This document shows positions 1 through 11,442 of a stretch of 64,000 nucleotides of DNA, one piece after another (positions within the stretch are counted from its first letter, which is position 1; every line of letters starts with the position of its first letter). The notes under the pieces were generated by a model. It saw only the letters and a program-made list of their open reading frames with translations. It was not told the origin of the DNA and made no database searches. Both the position numbers and the translations under genes were made by a program. Location of the stretch: NCBI RefSeq assembly GCF_026914185.1, contig NC_070568.1, positions 5,721,001-5,785,000 of the forward strand, given 5' to 3'. This stretch comes from Puccinia triticina (Eukaryota > Basidiomycota > Pucciniomycetes > Pucciniales > Pucciniaceae).

Positions 1-579
1 ACTGGGGGCGGGACGTCGAGACGACGACCCCCACAGTGCGCGAAGAGTTTTTTGCAGTGCGCGAAGTAAGTCCGTTTCATTATTGCAATCTCACCAAGAT
101 TGCCCTTTATGAAAAAAGGAACACTTGACTGACTTGTTGTCAAGAATCCGCAGGTTGGGCGAGTTGGGTGTTCTGGCACTGCGTGGCGGTGATTGTTGTT
201 GCCAAGCCCAACTGTGCAGGGCGGGGCTACACTACATACATAGCTTGCTGGATCGAGTCGGACCTAGGTGTGCATAAAAGGAGGTCCTCTTGGGTATGAT
301 TATTCCCCAGGACGTTCTCTGCCGCTATACTTCCAGCTGGTGGTTCATCCTCACCCCCCTCCGCTGATGCACTTGCACAGTTTGAGGGGTTAATCTTGGT
401 GACCCCCCTTTGCAATTGCCTTAAATGCGGCGCGCTGGAGGTCACCTGCCCAATACTTGCACCCTCTCTAGAAGAGGGTGGGTATTGGGCTGGGTGTTTT
501 AATTGTTTGGGCAGTTTTTTTTTGTTATTATTATTATTTTGTAGGGGAAACCCTTGATTTTTGTTTTTGTGATTGTCTG
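1..579. other. No gene recognised; unassigned repeat-like flank
   Basis: No recognisable protein or RNA gene was seen here. A minus-strand frame at 227-667 is open but its sequence is low in family-like motifs and overlaps the satellite that begins near 580. An 11-bp inverted pair of G/A-rich and C/T-rich bases around 468-483 flanks a short GGTATTGGG stretch. The segment may be the end of a transposon that extends to the left of the window. Confidence 0.3.
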
Positions 580-1922
580 TCTTTAATAAACTCAGATTGG
601 TGTTTCTGCCACTATATCTCAGTGCAGCGTGTGATTTCTTCCATGATATTGGTACCAAAATGATCAAATTCGCTCAAAGATTCATTGTGTACCTTGAATG
701 ACCACAAAACCCCCAAATGTAGCAGCCACAATGTGATCAGTTGCCAAATATCACTAATTTGGTAGTTTCTTGGTATTTCTGCCACTATGTCTCAGCGCAG
801 CGTGGGATTTCTTCAATGATATTGGTACCAAAATGATTAAATGCCCTCAAAGATGAATTGTGTACCGTGAATGACCACAAAACCCCCAAATGTAGCAGCT
901 ACAATGTGAATGGTTGCCAAATATCACTAATTTGGCAACTGATCACATTGTGGCTGCTACACTTGGGGGTTTTGTGGTCATTTGAGGTACTCAATCAATC
1001 TTTGAGGGCATTTGATCATCTTGGTACCAATATCATGGAAGAACTCCCATGCTGCGCTGAGATTTAGTGGCAGAAACACCAAGAAACTACCAAATTAGTG
1101 AGATTTGGCAACTGATCAGATTGTAGCTGCTACATTTGGGGGTTTTGTGGTCATTGAAGGTACAAAATGAATCCTTGGGGGCTATTGATCATTTTGATAC
1201 CAATATCATGGAAGAATTCCCAGGCTGTGTTGAGATATAGTGGCAGAAATAGTGATATTTGGCAACTGATCAGGTCGTAGGGGCTACATTTGGGGGTTTT
1301 GTGGTCATTTAAGGTGCACAATGAATCCCTGGGGGTTATTGAAAATTTTGATACCAATATCATGGAAGAAATCCCAGGCTGCTTTGAGATATAGTGGCAA
1401 AAAGAGCCAGAAACTACCAAATTAGTGAACTTTGGCAACTGATCAGGTTGTAGGGGCTACATTAGGGGTTTTTGTGGTCATTTAAGGTACACAATGGATC
1501 CTTGGGGGCTACTGAACATTTTGATACCAATATCATGGAAGAACTCCCAGGCTGTGTTGAGATATAGTGGCAGAAACACCAAGAAACTACCAGATTAGTG
1601 ATATTTGTCAACTGATCAGGTCATAGGGGCTACATTAGGGATTTTTGTGGTCATTCAAGGTACACAATGAATCCTTGGGGACTATTGATCATTTGAAACC
1701 AATATCATGGAAGAACTCCCAGGCTGTGTTGAGATATAGTGGCAGAAACACCAAGAAACTACCAAATTGGTGATATTTGGCCACTGATCAGATTGTAGCA
1801 GCTACATTTGGGGATTTTGTGGTCATTCAAGGTACACAATGAATCTATGGGGGCTTTTCAACATTTTGGTACCAATTTCATGGAAAAATTCCCAGGCTGT
1901 GTTAAGATATAGTTGCAGAAAT
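580..1922. repeat. Satellite-like tandem repeat (about 160-175-bp unit) with an orientation switch
   Basis: A unit containing GATATAGTGGCAGAAACACC, CCAAATTAGTGATATTTGGC, TTTGGGGGTTTTGTGGTCA and CCAATATCATGGAAGAA recurs on the plus strand at about 1033, 1207, 1371, 1528, 1705 and 1878. The same unit is present in reverse orientation between about 580 and 925. The junction near 915-945 is palindromic. The last unit is cut by the CACTA-like element and continues after it, from 4405 to about 4470. Open frames within it are by-products of the repeat and do not look coding. Confidence 0.8.
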
Positions 1923-4404
1923 CACCAGGGGGGAATGTGTGGCACTCTCTAGAGAGTGCCAGACCGTAATTTTATCCTTCAAATGGTCTGATGTGAGTTC
2001 AATTTCAACTGTAACCCTTTGCTCAACTTTCTTCTCAATCCAAGCATAACTTTAGGTGAAGTTGTTTCCAACTGATCTCCCTCAACGCCAACACATGAAA
2101 ATCTCTCTTGTGAAATTTTTTTTCTGGTCAATCTGGATCACATTCTGGATGTTAACTTCAATGCACAAGATGTGGTGCCAAGCATTTGACTATACTTATG
2201 CTAAAAATATCCTTGACTAAGTGACAAGGAATATTTTGGAGAGCTGATTTCTTTCATTCAAAACACATGTAAAATGAGATTGTGGAACAAAAATTGTAAA
2301 ATTTAGCAACTCCAAATTCTCAACCAAGTGGTAGATGAATCCTTCCGGCATGTTTCTGTCATGACTATTCCTGTAACAAATTGGGAGGTAAGTGATGTTA
2401 AAACCAAATGTCTATTCTTTGAGTATCAAACAGTGCCAAAGCTGGGAAAAGCTGTGTAACTTATAACTTTCCACATTGCAATGCCATGAAATGTGAACAA
2501 TAACAGGGGCTGTTTTCCCTACCATGTTTAACAAAGGATGGAATACTCATGAAAGGTAAAGTTTGAAGTTTCATCAGCTGTTATTTTTGTACTACACCTG
2601 GCATATGAGAATACACATTGCAAAATTTTCATAGTTTTACCGCCACCTGACTACAAAATGTGGCTAGTTGTGAAATTAATCAAGTTTCTCAAGAGAAGGT
2701 GGGTAGATTGGTGGATATCAACAGGTTCATCAATATTTCAGGGATCCTGGAACCAGCAGGCAAAAGATTTCAGAAACTGGTCTGAGAAATCCAAGGTGAA
2801 CAGTGAATTCTGAAATGCCCATGCATATCCCAACATTGGTAAAACCTTTTGTCTTGTAGATTGAGTATCTTCACATATTTTCCCTGAAATTTTCCGCCAA
2901 TTTGTTCCTACAGGTAGCATGCTTTCATCACAGGTACCATCATGTTGATGGGCATTGTGCAATAACATGGTGTTGATTGCTATTATGAAATGGTACGTAG
3001 TTGCCAAGTTCTTAGATAACACTGATGCACTTTGTAGTAGTACCTGCTTTAACCAGATCAATCAACATAATTCACATTGGAGGAGGAGCATTTGCACCCA
3101 TGTACATGTGGTGAAAAGCACCAAAAAAAATTAGGGAGTTTCAAGGTGGGCATAAGTCAACAGCAGCTGCGGAGGGACAACAGAGATCAGCCCTGCATCC
3201 CCGTGTGCCCCCGGGGAGTGTTGATTTTTTTCTGCAATGTCCACCGTCATGTTCGGCCAAACATCAGGGAGGACATTTGCAAGGTGCCGATATACCCAGA
3301 CTCACCGAGCCCTGCTTGCTATCATCGAGCTGGGAAAGCCCCCACCCTCAACAGTAAAACACATACTGGTCATGGAGCCTGGCTTTCCCAGCCCCCATGA
3401 CCAGTATGTGCTGCCTACAGAGCTCGGAAAACCCAAGATCAATGACCAGTATGTTCTGGTCATTGATCTAGGCCTCCTCAAACTTGATGGCCAGCACAAA
3501 CTGGTCATTGAGTGGGGAGAGGCCGCGCTTGATGGCTATAATGCCCCAGTAATCAATCTGCGGCGTCTCCGAACTCAAAGACAATGGCCAGCACCTGGTC
3601 ATCAATCCAGGGAAGCCTTAGCCTGATGACCAGCACATTCTGGTCATCAAGCCAACCTTTCCAAGCATGGTAGGCATATATACTAGCCACCTAGCTCGGA
3701 AAAGCACAGCCGGATGGACGGTATGTACTGCTCATTGAGCTGGGACTCTCCCAGCGCAATGTACAGCACATACCTCTCCGTCAAACATGGAAAGGTAAGG
3801 CACAATGACTCCCATGTAGTGCTGGTCATTGAGGCGGGTTATTCCCACCCCAGTGACCTGTTATCAATTGGAGGGTGTCTCCGCTCAATGGCTGGTAGAC
3901 ACCAATCACCTAGTGGAGAACCCCTCCACTCAATGTCCGGTACACACCAGTCATTGAGTGGAGAATCCCTCCACTCAATGGCATTCACCACCGGTCATCA
4001 AGTGCAGTATGTCTTCACTTGATATGTAGCTGGTAATGTGCATATGTTAATTGAGTGGACACACCCTCCACTCAATGTTTGTCCAACAGTCATAAATTGG
4101 AGGGTATCTCCACTCAATGGCTGTACACCCCAATCATTGAGCGGAGGGTGTCTCACCTTGATGGCTGATACACACCAGTAAGTGTAGAATCCAAGAGTTT
4201 ACCAAGCATCAAGTGGAGGTACCCTCCACTGAATTGCCAGTGTGTACACCATGGAGTGGATCTATGATCAGCCTTAATTGAACATAAGTTCAACATATTT
4301 GAAGCCTGCATCACACATGCTCACACAGTTGAAATCAATCAGCTTTCCCAAAGAAACATAAAGCTTGGCACTCTCTAGAGAGTGCCACACATTCCCCCCT
4401 GGTG
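1923..4404. mobile_element. CACTA-like DNA transposon, non-autonomous, 39-bp perfect TIRs, 3-bp TSD
   Basis: The 39 bases at 1923-1961 are the exact reverse complement of those at 4366-4404. The element starts CACCAGG and ends CCTGGTG and is flanked by AAT at 1920-1922 and 4405-4407, splitting a satellite unit. A CACxA-type terminus with a 3-bp target duplication fits the CACTA (En/Spm) superfamily. Each TIR carries an internal perfect 22-bp palindrome (arms TGGCACTCTCT / AGAGAGTGCCA). No transposase was recognised in the 2482 bp. The right half (about 3237-4270) is filled with short copies of GGTCATTGAG / CATCAAG-type motifs in both orientations, which may be subterminal binding sites (inference). 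Confidence 0.85.
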
Positions 4405-4470
4405 AATACCAAGAAACTAACAAAGTAGTGAGATTTGGAAACTGACCAGATTGTAGCTGCTGCAAAATGG

Positions 4471-5035
4471 ATGTGACCCCAAATACATTATTTCTGGGTT
4501 TTATATGCAGAAAAATTGTCCAATGAAATTTTATGTGGAAATATTCCTCATTAATCTGTGGTTGATAACAAAAGTAGATAAAAAAAAGAACCTGACAAAA
4601 ATATGCTAAACCATGGTAAACTAATTTCAAAAAGGCCTCCTATGCATGTAGCACTTCAAGTATGATATGCAATATCTTGAGCAAGTTCAACCAACCAAAT
4701 TAAAAATGTGTGCAGGATGGTATCATGAGAGAGGTCAGGGGTCAATGTTTTTCCTTTTTTGAAAAAAAGTCAACTTGCAGACTTCTGATAACAGATCAAT
4801 TGTTGAAGTAAAAAAAAAAGAAAAAAAAATTGAGACCCCTCAGCCACCCTGGATTAATCCTAAAACTTGCAATGTCTTTTTTTCAGGAAGAATTGAATGG
4901 TGTATGTAGGAATTTATGAATGTTATCAGGCAAAAAAAAAGATTCCTGTGGCTTGAAGCTAACACAAGGGGAAAGAGAGATATTATAGAATAGTATTAAG
5001 GAGATATGGAAAACAGAAAAAGGTATCAAGAAGAA
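4471..5035. other. Gene-free AT-rich spacer
   Basis: Nothing coding was seen. The stretch is AT-rich with several short poly-A runs (near 4808, 4818 and 4932). Confidence 0.5.
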
Positions 5036-6002
5036 TAGAGAATGTCAAAACGGACCCGGGTACCGGTTGCACCGCCGGTACCCGCGCGTTTTTTGAGAAA
5101 AACGGGCACCCGGCACCGCATCCGGCACCGCCAGGCGGGTACCAGCGGTCTTCTAGGCGGGTACCACGGGTACCAGCTGGTTTTTTTTTTATCAAAACTC
5201 ACTCCCAAGCCCCAAAGGGAGGGCATGAAGACTCACTACCCTCTTGATGGCCGGCAGGGACCGGTCATTTAGAGGAGTGCACCCCCTCAATGACATTAAG
5301 GGGGGGGAAACACTCCCCTTTATGGCATCGCAAGGAAGATATAATCCCCTTGATGCCATCGAGGGATTCTACTCTCTAGATATTCCCCTTGGCTCCCCTT
5401 GGTCATTGGGGGGATGGTGCACTCCCCTCGATGGAATCGAGTGGGGTGTGTCCTCTCGATGACATTGAGGGGAATACACAACCCCCCTCGGTGTCATCAA
5501 GAGGACCCAATCCCCTTGTCATCGAGAGGACACACTCCCCTCAATGGAGGGGAGTGTGTCCTCTCAATGACATTGGGGGGGGGTGCTTCTCTCAATGAAA
5601 TCGAGGGGAGTACACACCTTGATCCCATCAAGGGGAGTACACACCTTCACACCTTGATCCCATCAAGGGGAGTTTGTACTCCCCTTGATGGCACCAATGG
5701 GAGTCCATCCCACTCTGGATGCCATCAAAGGAATGGTTAACTCCTCTCGATGGCGTCGAGAAGAGGACACGCTCCCCTGCCAGCCCTTGAGAGGAGTAAT
5801 TGATCCCCTCGATGGCCGGCCAAAGGTGGCCGCGTGCCGGAGTACCCGGCTCCCCGGCCGGGGATGAGCGGTACTTGGGGGCGGTACCCAGGTACCGCAC
5901 CGCTTTTTGCCAAAAAACGGGCACCCGGCACCGCTGGGCGGGTGCGGGGCGGGTGTGGGTGGTACCCGCCAGGCGGTGCCGGGTACCTTTTTACATTCTC
6001 TA
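5036..6002. mobile_element. hAT-like non-autonomous element with 8-bp TSD AAGAAGAA
   Basis: The ends are TAGAGAATGT (5036-5045) and its reverse complement ACATTCTCTA (5993-6002). AAGAAGAA occurs directly outside both ends (5028-5035 and 6003-6010), giving an 8-bp target duplication. The subterminal 150 bp on each side are very GC-rich and built from repeated GGTACC, GGCACC and GGGTACC blocks, also in inverted orientation. The interior (about 5225-5830) is an array of CATCGAGGGGAG / CTCCCCTCGATG-type inverted repeats. The 8-bp TSD and YAGAG-type TIR fit the hAT superfamily (established knowledge). No transposase was recognised, so it is called non-autonomous. Confidence 0.8.
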
Positions 6003-6059
6003 AAGAAGAATAATAATAAAAAAAAATTGATCAATATACGACATTGCAAATTCATCCAT

Positions 6060-6500
6060 CTTGGTAGTGTGATGACCCAAGCAGACCAGTCATTGAGAGG
6101 AGTCATCTCATATTATACTCCTCTTGATGACCGGAGAGAATCACCCAGTCATTGAGCGGAGTTGTTTACTCCTCTCAATGACTGGAGAGGACCATGCACG
6201 TATCTCAATGACCAGAGAAAACCCGGTCATCAAGAGGAGAAAACACTCCTCTCGATGACCCAAGCGGACCAGTCATCAAGGGGAGTTATCTTACATTGTA
6301 CTCTTCTCAATGACAGGAACAGGCCCGGTCATCAAGGATGTACAAGTGTTTACTCCTCTCAATGAATGGAGAGAACCGGTCATCAAGGTGATTGTCTACT
6401 CCTCTCAACGACTAGCCAAGAGAACCAGTAATTGAGAGGAGTACATATTTGCTCCTCTCAGTGACCGGAACAGATCCGGTTATCAAGAGGAGTCTTGACG
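6060..6500. repeat. Array of alternating short inverted repeats (CAATGACCGG / CCGGTCAT family)
   Basis: CTCCTCTCAATGAC and GGTCATCAAGAGGAG-type motifs alternate about every 30-60 bp, so neighbouring copies form imperfect hairpins, for example the CCAGTCATTGAG/CTCAATGACTGG pair near 6140-6183. The motifs match those inside the hAT-like element and the CACTA-like element and recur once near 32391-32430. Confidence 0.7.
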
Positions 6501-8200
6501 TTGATCCTCAGTAAAATTCTGCTTGCCTGTCCCCATCACCCTTTCCCACTCACCCCTTCCACTTGAAGATGTTGCTTGAGAAAAGTGCTGCTCTTGAAGT
6601 AGTGCTCAAGTGAGCCAAGCCAGTTGATCAAGATTTATTTTTGATTGTTTCTTTCTATATTCTCATGATGATTTTTTTTTGCAGCCTCAAATTTATGAGA
6701 GGTCAGCAAGTAGGCATATCCTATACAAAAGAAATAAATAACATACGCCAAAACCAACTGCCTGTGAGCCAGCAAAAGAATGTCTTTTGTTTTTCAGTTA
6801 TGTATCCAGGATAATACAAGTTCCTGGAGAGGTTGTCTGTGCACAGGAGCAAGCATGAATTCTAAAGGTACCAGCCAAACTTTATCTCAAGTCATAATAC
6901 ACATATACAATCACCTTAGGGAAACTAAGGTCACCTACATACAATTGAGCCCTCCTGCTATACCACTGTGGCTGGGACACAAGTGCTCAAAGCTAAGAGA
7001 TTCTGGGCTATAAGCAGTTCCTAGAAAATTTGGATTGATTTTCTTTTTTTTTTCATGCTTGGGAAGGAGTGATTTTTGATGAAACTTTTCTATAAATGAA
7101 TGAGTGTAATAGTGGGGGGGGGGGGAGGGGGGGGTCAGCCTTGCAGGGAAAACCTGATGTGTCTCAGGGAAGGATTGGATATATTTGTATGGAGTTAAAC
7201 TTGGAGGCTAAATGGGGGGGGGGGGGGGGGGGGGGGGGGCTGAGATTTGAATGCTGGGTAGACAGGGAGAGTAACTAGAGAAGGTGAGTCAACTGAAGCT
7301 AAAGTTTGCAGCGGCGAAGCCGCCTTGGCCTCTAGTTATTTGAATAGGGCTCCAGAGGATTACCATCATGATAAATATTTTGGTTATGCTGGTACTAATC
7401 CTTCACTTGACAATGTCAGTTGTTTTGACCCTGGACCTGGTGATGGCTGTAGCGGTAATTCCAATGATCCTGCAACTGCGGACAGAACCATAGCAATTCA
7501 TGGTATGGGCCCTTGGTAAACAATGTAATCACCCAGGCCATTGATCACAATTCCTTACAAGAAATCTTTAGCTTGTATAATCCCAACCTCCGGCTGATCT
7601 CACATCCAACCCCTCTTACATTTCACTTGTGTTGCTGCATCTCATGTGGTTTGCCCCCTTTTGACTGTATCCCTTTCCTGAGTTCCTCCCCAGTTTTTTT
7701 CCATCATTCAAAGACACCGATTTCATAGATTATTACCTTGCTTGTTAGCACCTTTGTTTTGTCCTTTTTCACTGCCTCCCACCAGGAAAAATAAGTTGTC
7801 ACCAGACATCAGGTGACATCAAGCAAAAATAGCTGTCACTTTTTTCCAGCTCTGGCACTACCAAAACTAGGCTACAATGGCCCTTTTGTTTCCTACAGGG
7901 GGCTTTACATGCAGCCAACTGTACAACTGGTGGGTAGGTCAGCGTACTTAGGCTGATGTCACCTGTAGTCCAGTGAGAATTTATTTTTACTGGTTTCCCT
8001 TTCCTGAGTTCCTTCCAAATCTTTGCTGCTTATTTAAAAACGCCAGTGTCATAGATCACAGCCTTCCTTGTTAGCTCCTTTGCTTCATACATTTTTCCAA
8101 TTATCATCTATATTTTTTCCCAAAATCACACTCAGGTGTTATTGAATGCAAGTGCTGAAAAAAAAAACATGCCATCAAAATTAAATGGTTTTTTTAACTG
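6501..8200. other. Gene-free region with long G homopolymers
   Basis: No gene was recognised. Two G runs stand out: about 7112-7133 (interrupted by a single A) and a run of roughly 25 G at about 7214-7239. A CGGCGAAGCCGCC hairpin occurs at 7311-7323; the related GGCGGCGAAGCCGCC is found near 23004. Short open frames show no family resemblance. Confidence 0.5.
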
Positions 8201-8254
8201 GCTGGACTGATGCCTTGTGGAGCGCAGAGGATGTGCCATCTTCCAAACTGCATG

Positions 8255-8665
8255 TTTCTGACGCCGGGTTGGTTGCCTCCAGGCGCGGAGGATGATCCAG
8301 TCTCTCAACGTTCAGGATTGGATCCCTTGATGCGCTTGTGGGGTGCAGAGGGGTGTCTCTCAAACCGCCTGTTTTTGACGCCGGGTCAGTTGCCTCCAGG
8401 GGCGGGGGATAATCCAGTCTGCCAATGTTTGGGAGTGGATCCTGTGACATGCTCGTGGAGCACGGAGGGAGTGCCAACTCCCAAGCCAGGTCGGTTTACT
8501 CCAGGCGCGGGGGATGAGCCAATCTCCCAACGTTCAGGAGTGGATCCCTCAACGCGCTCGTGGAGCGCAGAGGGGCAGGCGTTGGGAGATCCTCATGAGC
8601 TCGACACCTGGGTGTTTACTAAAGGCGCTGGAGGTCATCCAGTCTCACAACGTTGAGGACTGGTC
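8255..8665. repeat. Minisatellite of four degenerate copies, about 105-119 bp each
   Basis: The block CCAGGCGCGG(A/G)GGATGA(T/G)CCA(G/A)TCT followed by an AACGTT(C/G)AGGA box recurs at about 8279, 8396, 8502 and 8621, each followed by GGAGCGCAGAGG-like sequence. A plus-strand open frame across it reflects the repeat. Nothing identifies it as a gene. Confidence 0.65.
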
Positions 8666-8759
8666 CAGCAACATGCTTCTAGTGCGGAGAGGGACATGTG
8701 TCCACTCAACCTTCCTGGAGTGATTTGCCAACAAATGTGTAGAACCCTTGCTGGTCTAA

Positions 8760-10247
8760 CAACGTTGGTGTGCCCCCCCCTCTCCGCCAGGATTCTGTTG
8801 TGACAACGGAAACCACACCAACCATTTCTTTCATGGTAATTTATGACCAGCTTAGATCCTCACAGACCACCTCTGTAAAGAAATTCCAATGGATTTCAAT
8901 CTTTTATTTACCAAGGAATTTATTTGGAGTTGAAGGATTATCATGATCAAGCACAATTTTGGTGGAGAGGATGGAGAGAATTAGCAGGGCTGTCATCTCA
9001 AAGCTTCACTTCTTCAGGGGAACAGTGAGAGGCGAGGAGTGGGGAGTGAGCAAGGAGCTCAATGATTTGAGGGCACTGGTGGATCTGATTTTGTTGTGCT
9101 CTGACTTGATGATCTTAATTACTCATCTGAGGAGCGGACATGTAACACACAACTAGAGAGCCCCCTGCACAAGATCCAGAGGGGGCCTAACAGCATGTAA
9201 CAACACAACAACAAAAACTAGACATGGAACAGGCTAGTAACAGGGACAGGGACATGACAGGAACTGGGGGCAGGAAATGGACAGGAACTGAAGGAGTTTG
9301 GTGGTTGGGAGGGAGTTTGTTCTAGCTGCTAAAAATCTAGCTGCTGAAAAGTGTGTGTAAAATTCTGGCTTTACAAGTGCCAGATCTGACTTTACATGGC
9401 CGTGTAAATCAAAGGGAAGTCCTCCAGTCCCTCCGGCAAAGCCTCAGTGTTATGGTCTGTTCTGTGGAGAGGAAGACGGGGTCTGGGTTCTGGGGTTCTG
9501 GGGGTTCTGGATCCTATATGGTAGATTGCAGGATGAGGAAGAGCCTTGGATCTCCAGCCTCTCAAACCTTGAGTATGGTCCGTGACATGTACGTGTAGTC
9601 TATGTACATGTGAGTCTGCGCTGCGGAGCCCGCGCTACGGCTCATAACACTCAGGCAAGAGGTTAATGTAAGGACTGGAAGTCCTTCACTGAGTGATCAG
9701 TGGAGCGGAGGGCCAAAGGCCTGAGTTTCTATGAAATGAGTGTGGATTTCAAAAGAATGAATGAGAAAGGGAAACCTAGGTGAAGACCAGCTTGAGGAAA
9801 AAGGAGAGAGGAGTCCTTTGAACGGGAGTACAAGATATGTTGGGCAACAATATCATGTATAAGCATAAGTACATATGTGTCTAATGATTTCAGGTCAAGT
9901 AAGTGTGAAACCTGAGTGAAACCCTTACAGTTAAGTTTGTTGTGATTGCCAGTTTGACCTCTGCGGGTACCCCCATGGGGTGTGGTAATATGCAAGGTCA
10001 AAGCCAATTGTTTGCCAAGCCATCAGACCAATATCCAACCCAGCCCAATGAACACAAATGGACCACTACTCGATCAAATCGCAGACACCGACCAGGAGAG
10101 TGAACGTAACTTCAATTCTGTGTCCTACGATGGTATTGCAGATAAACAGGAAAAACAACGGAAAACAAACCTGAGGCCAGAAAATCTCCTCAGGTACTGA
10201 TGTTTTGTCTCCATACATTCTCCTCTCATTTTCATATACTTTTTCAA
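8760..10247. other. Gene-free repeat region; TGTAAGGACT family copy at 9667
   Basis: No gene was recognised. The sequence TGTAAGGACT...AGTCCTTCACT at 9667-9690, followed by a purine-rich tail, matches copies at 26951 and 27591. It begins with TG and forms a small hairpin, as an LTR start can, but no internal retrotransposon domains are present here. Confidence 0.4.
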
Positions 10248-10310
10248 TTCAACCAACACCAGATATCCTGAGTGATATATCCAGTAAGAGATACAGGATA
10301 CCTTGTATCC

Positions 10311-10735
10311 CAAAGCACACTCCTATAACAGAGTGTGCTTTGGCACACTCCTATAACGGAGTGTGCTTTGGCACATTCCTGTAACAGAGTGTGCTTTGGC
10401 ACACTCCTATAACGGAGTGTGCTTTGGCACACTCCTATAACGGAGTGTGCTTTGGCACACTCCTATAACGGAGTGTGCTTTGGCACACTCCTATAACGGA
10501 GTGTGCTTTGGCACACTCCGTTGCACACTCCGTTATAGGAGTGTGCCAAAGCACACTCCTTTAATGGAGTGTGCTTTGGCACACTCCTATAATGGAGTGT
10601 GCTTTGGCACACTCCTATAATGGAGTGTGCTTTGGCCCACTCCTATAATGGAGTGTGCCAAAGCACACTCCTAGAACGGAGTGTGTTTTGGCACACTCGT
10701 ATATAACGGAGTGTGTTTTGGCACACTCCTATCCG
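10311..10735. repeat. Left hairpin-unit array, 28-bp period
   Basis: About 15 units of 28 bp read on the plus strand as GGAGTGTGC, then loop TTTG, then GCACACTCC, with spacer TATAAC or TATAAT. The orientation flips briefly near 10520-10560, and the last units degrade near 10720. Confidence 0.9.
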
Positions 10736-11442
10736 GAGATGACCAGTCCCTTGTTTGCACCAAACGGCCTTCTGGGGTTGTTTCCAAACCACCGCCGACA
10801 TCTCAAAATGACATCAAATTGTTATTTCCTGATGACATAGGGACACAGTGTGTGATATTCCGTCCCACACATATTTACAACACATAGCTGACCCACTTAT
10901 TTCTTCTTGTAGTTCAATCCAGGCAGCAATTGACTTGTTGAGTACTCAAAAAAAACCTTGGATCAAGTCTAAACCAAAAAGGAAATTGGATGAAGGGCCC
11001 ATTGATGAACAGAAAAAAGGTGGGATTTCTTTTGTCTGTTCTTGCAAAAACCGAAGCAAAAAAAAGCAAGATAGAACTAACAGGTTCTTTTTTTTCTCAC
11101 AACCATTCAGGATGTAATGCTAAGGCAAAGAAACGCCAACTTGGAAAACGAGACCGCAAAGAGCTTGCCGAAGCTGAAGCAAAACATGAAAAGGAAACCA
11201 TTGGATCAAAAGCACAAGCCACTGAAACAAAAGTCAAAGCCAAAGAGGAGTTGTCAAAATTTGTTGACAGGAACCCAACAGCATCAGTCCGTTGATGGCT
11301 TAAGCAAATGAAAACACCCAAATCAAGTCAAACCGCAGCATCTCCAAGCATTTCCTTTCCACCCGGATTGTCCATGCAGGAAAGAAGAAAGTTCAATGTC
11401 GCATCACACACACTTTGTAGGGGTGGCCGGAGAAACATTGTG
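10736..11442 (+). other. Single-copy core of the foldback element; Lys/Glu-rich gene fragment
   Basis: This is the only non-repetitive part of the 9.5-kb element. A Lys-rich frame ends at GAACAGAAAAAAG near 11017 and could splice over a 90-bp intron (GTGGGA to CCATTCAG at about 11110) into KKRQLGKRDRKELAEAEAKH..., giving a highly charged, probably coiled-coil segment up to a stop near 11295. The flanking frame (about 10730-10886) is also open. It resembles a captured host-gene fragment or a decayed transposon gene. No family was recognised and no start codon can be defended. Confidence 0.35.

Noticed and set aside
3077..3626. Open frames inside the CACTA-like element as a transposase
   Set aside because: They read repeated motif words and show no catalytic motif or domain I can name.
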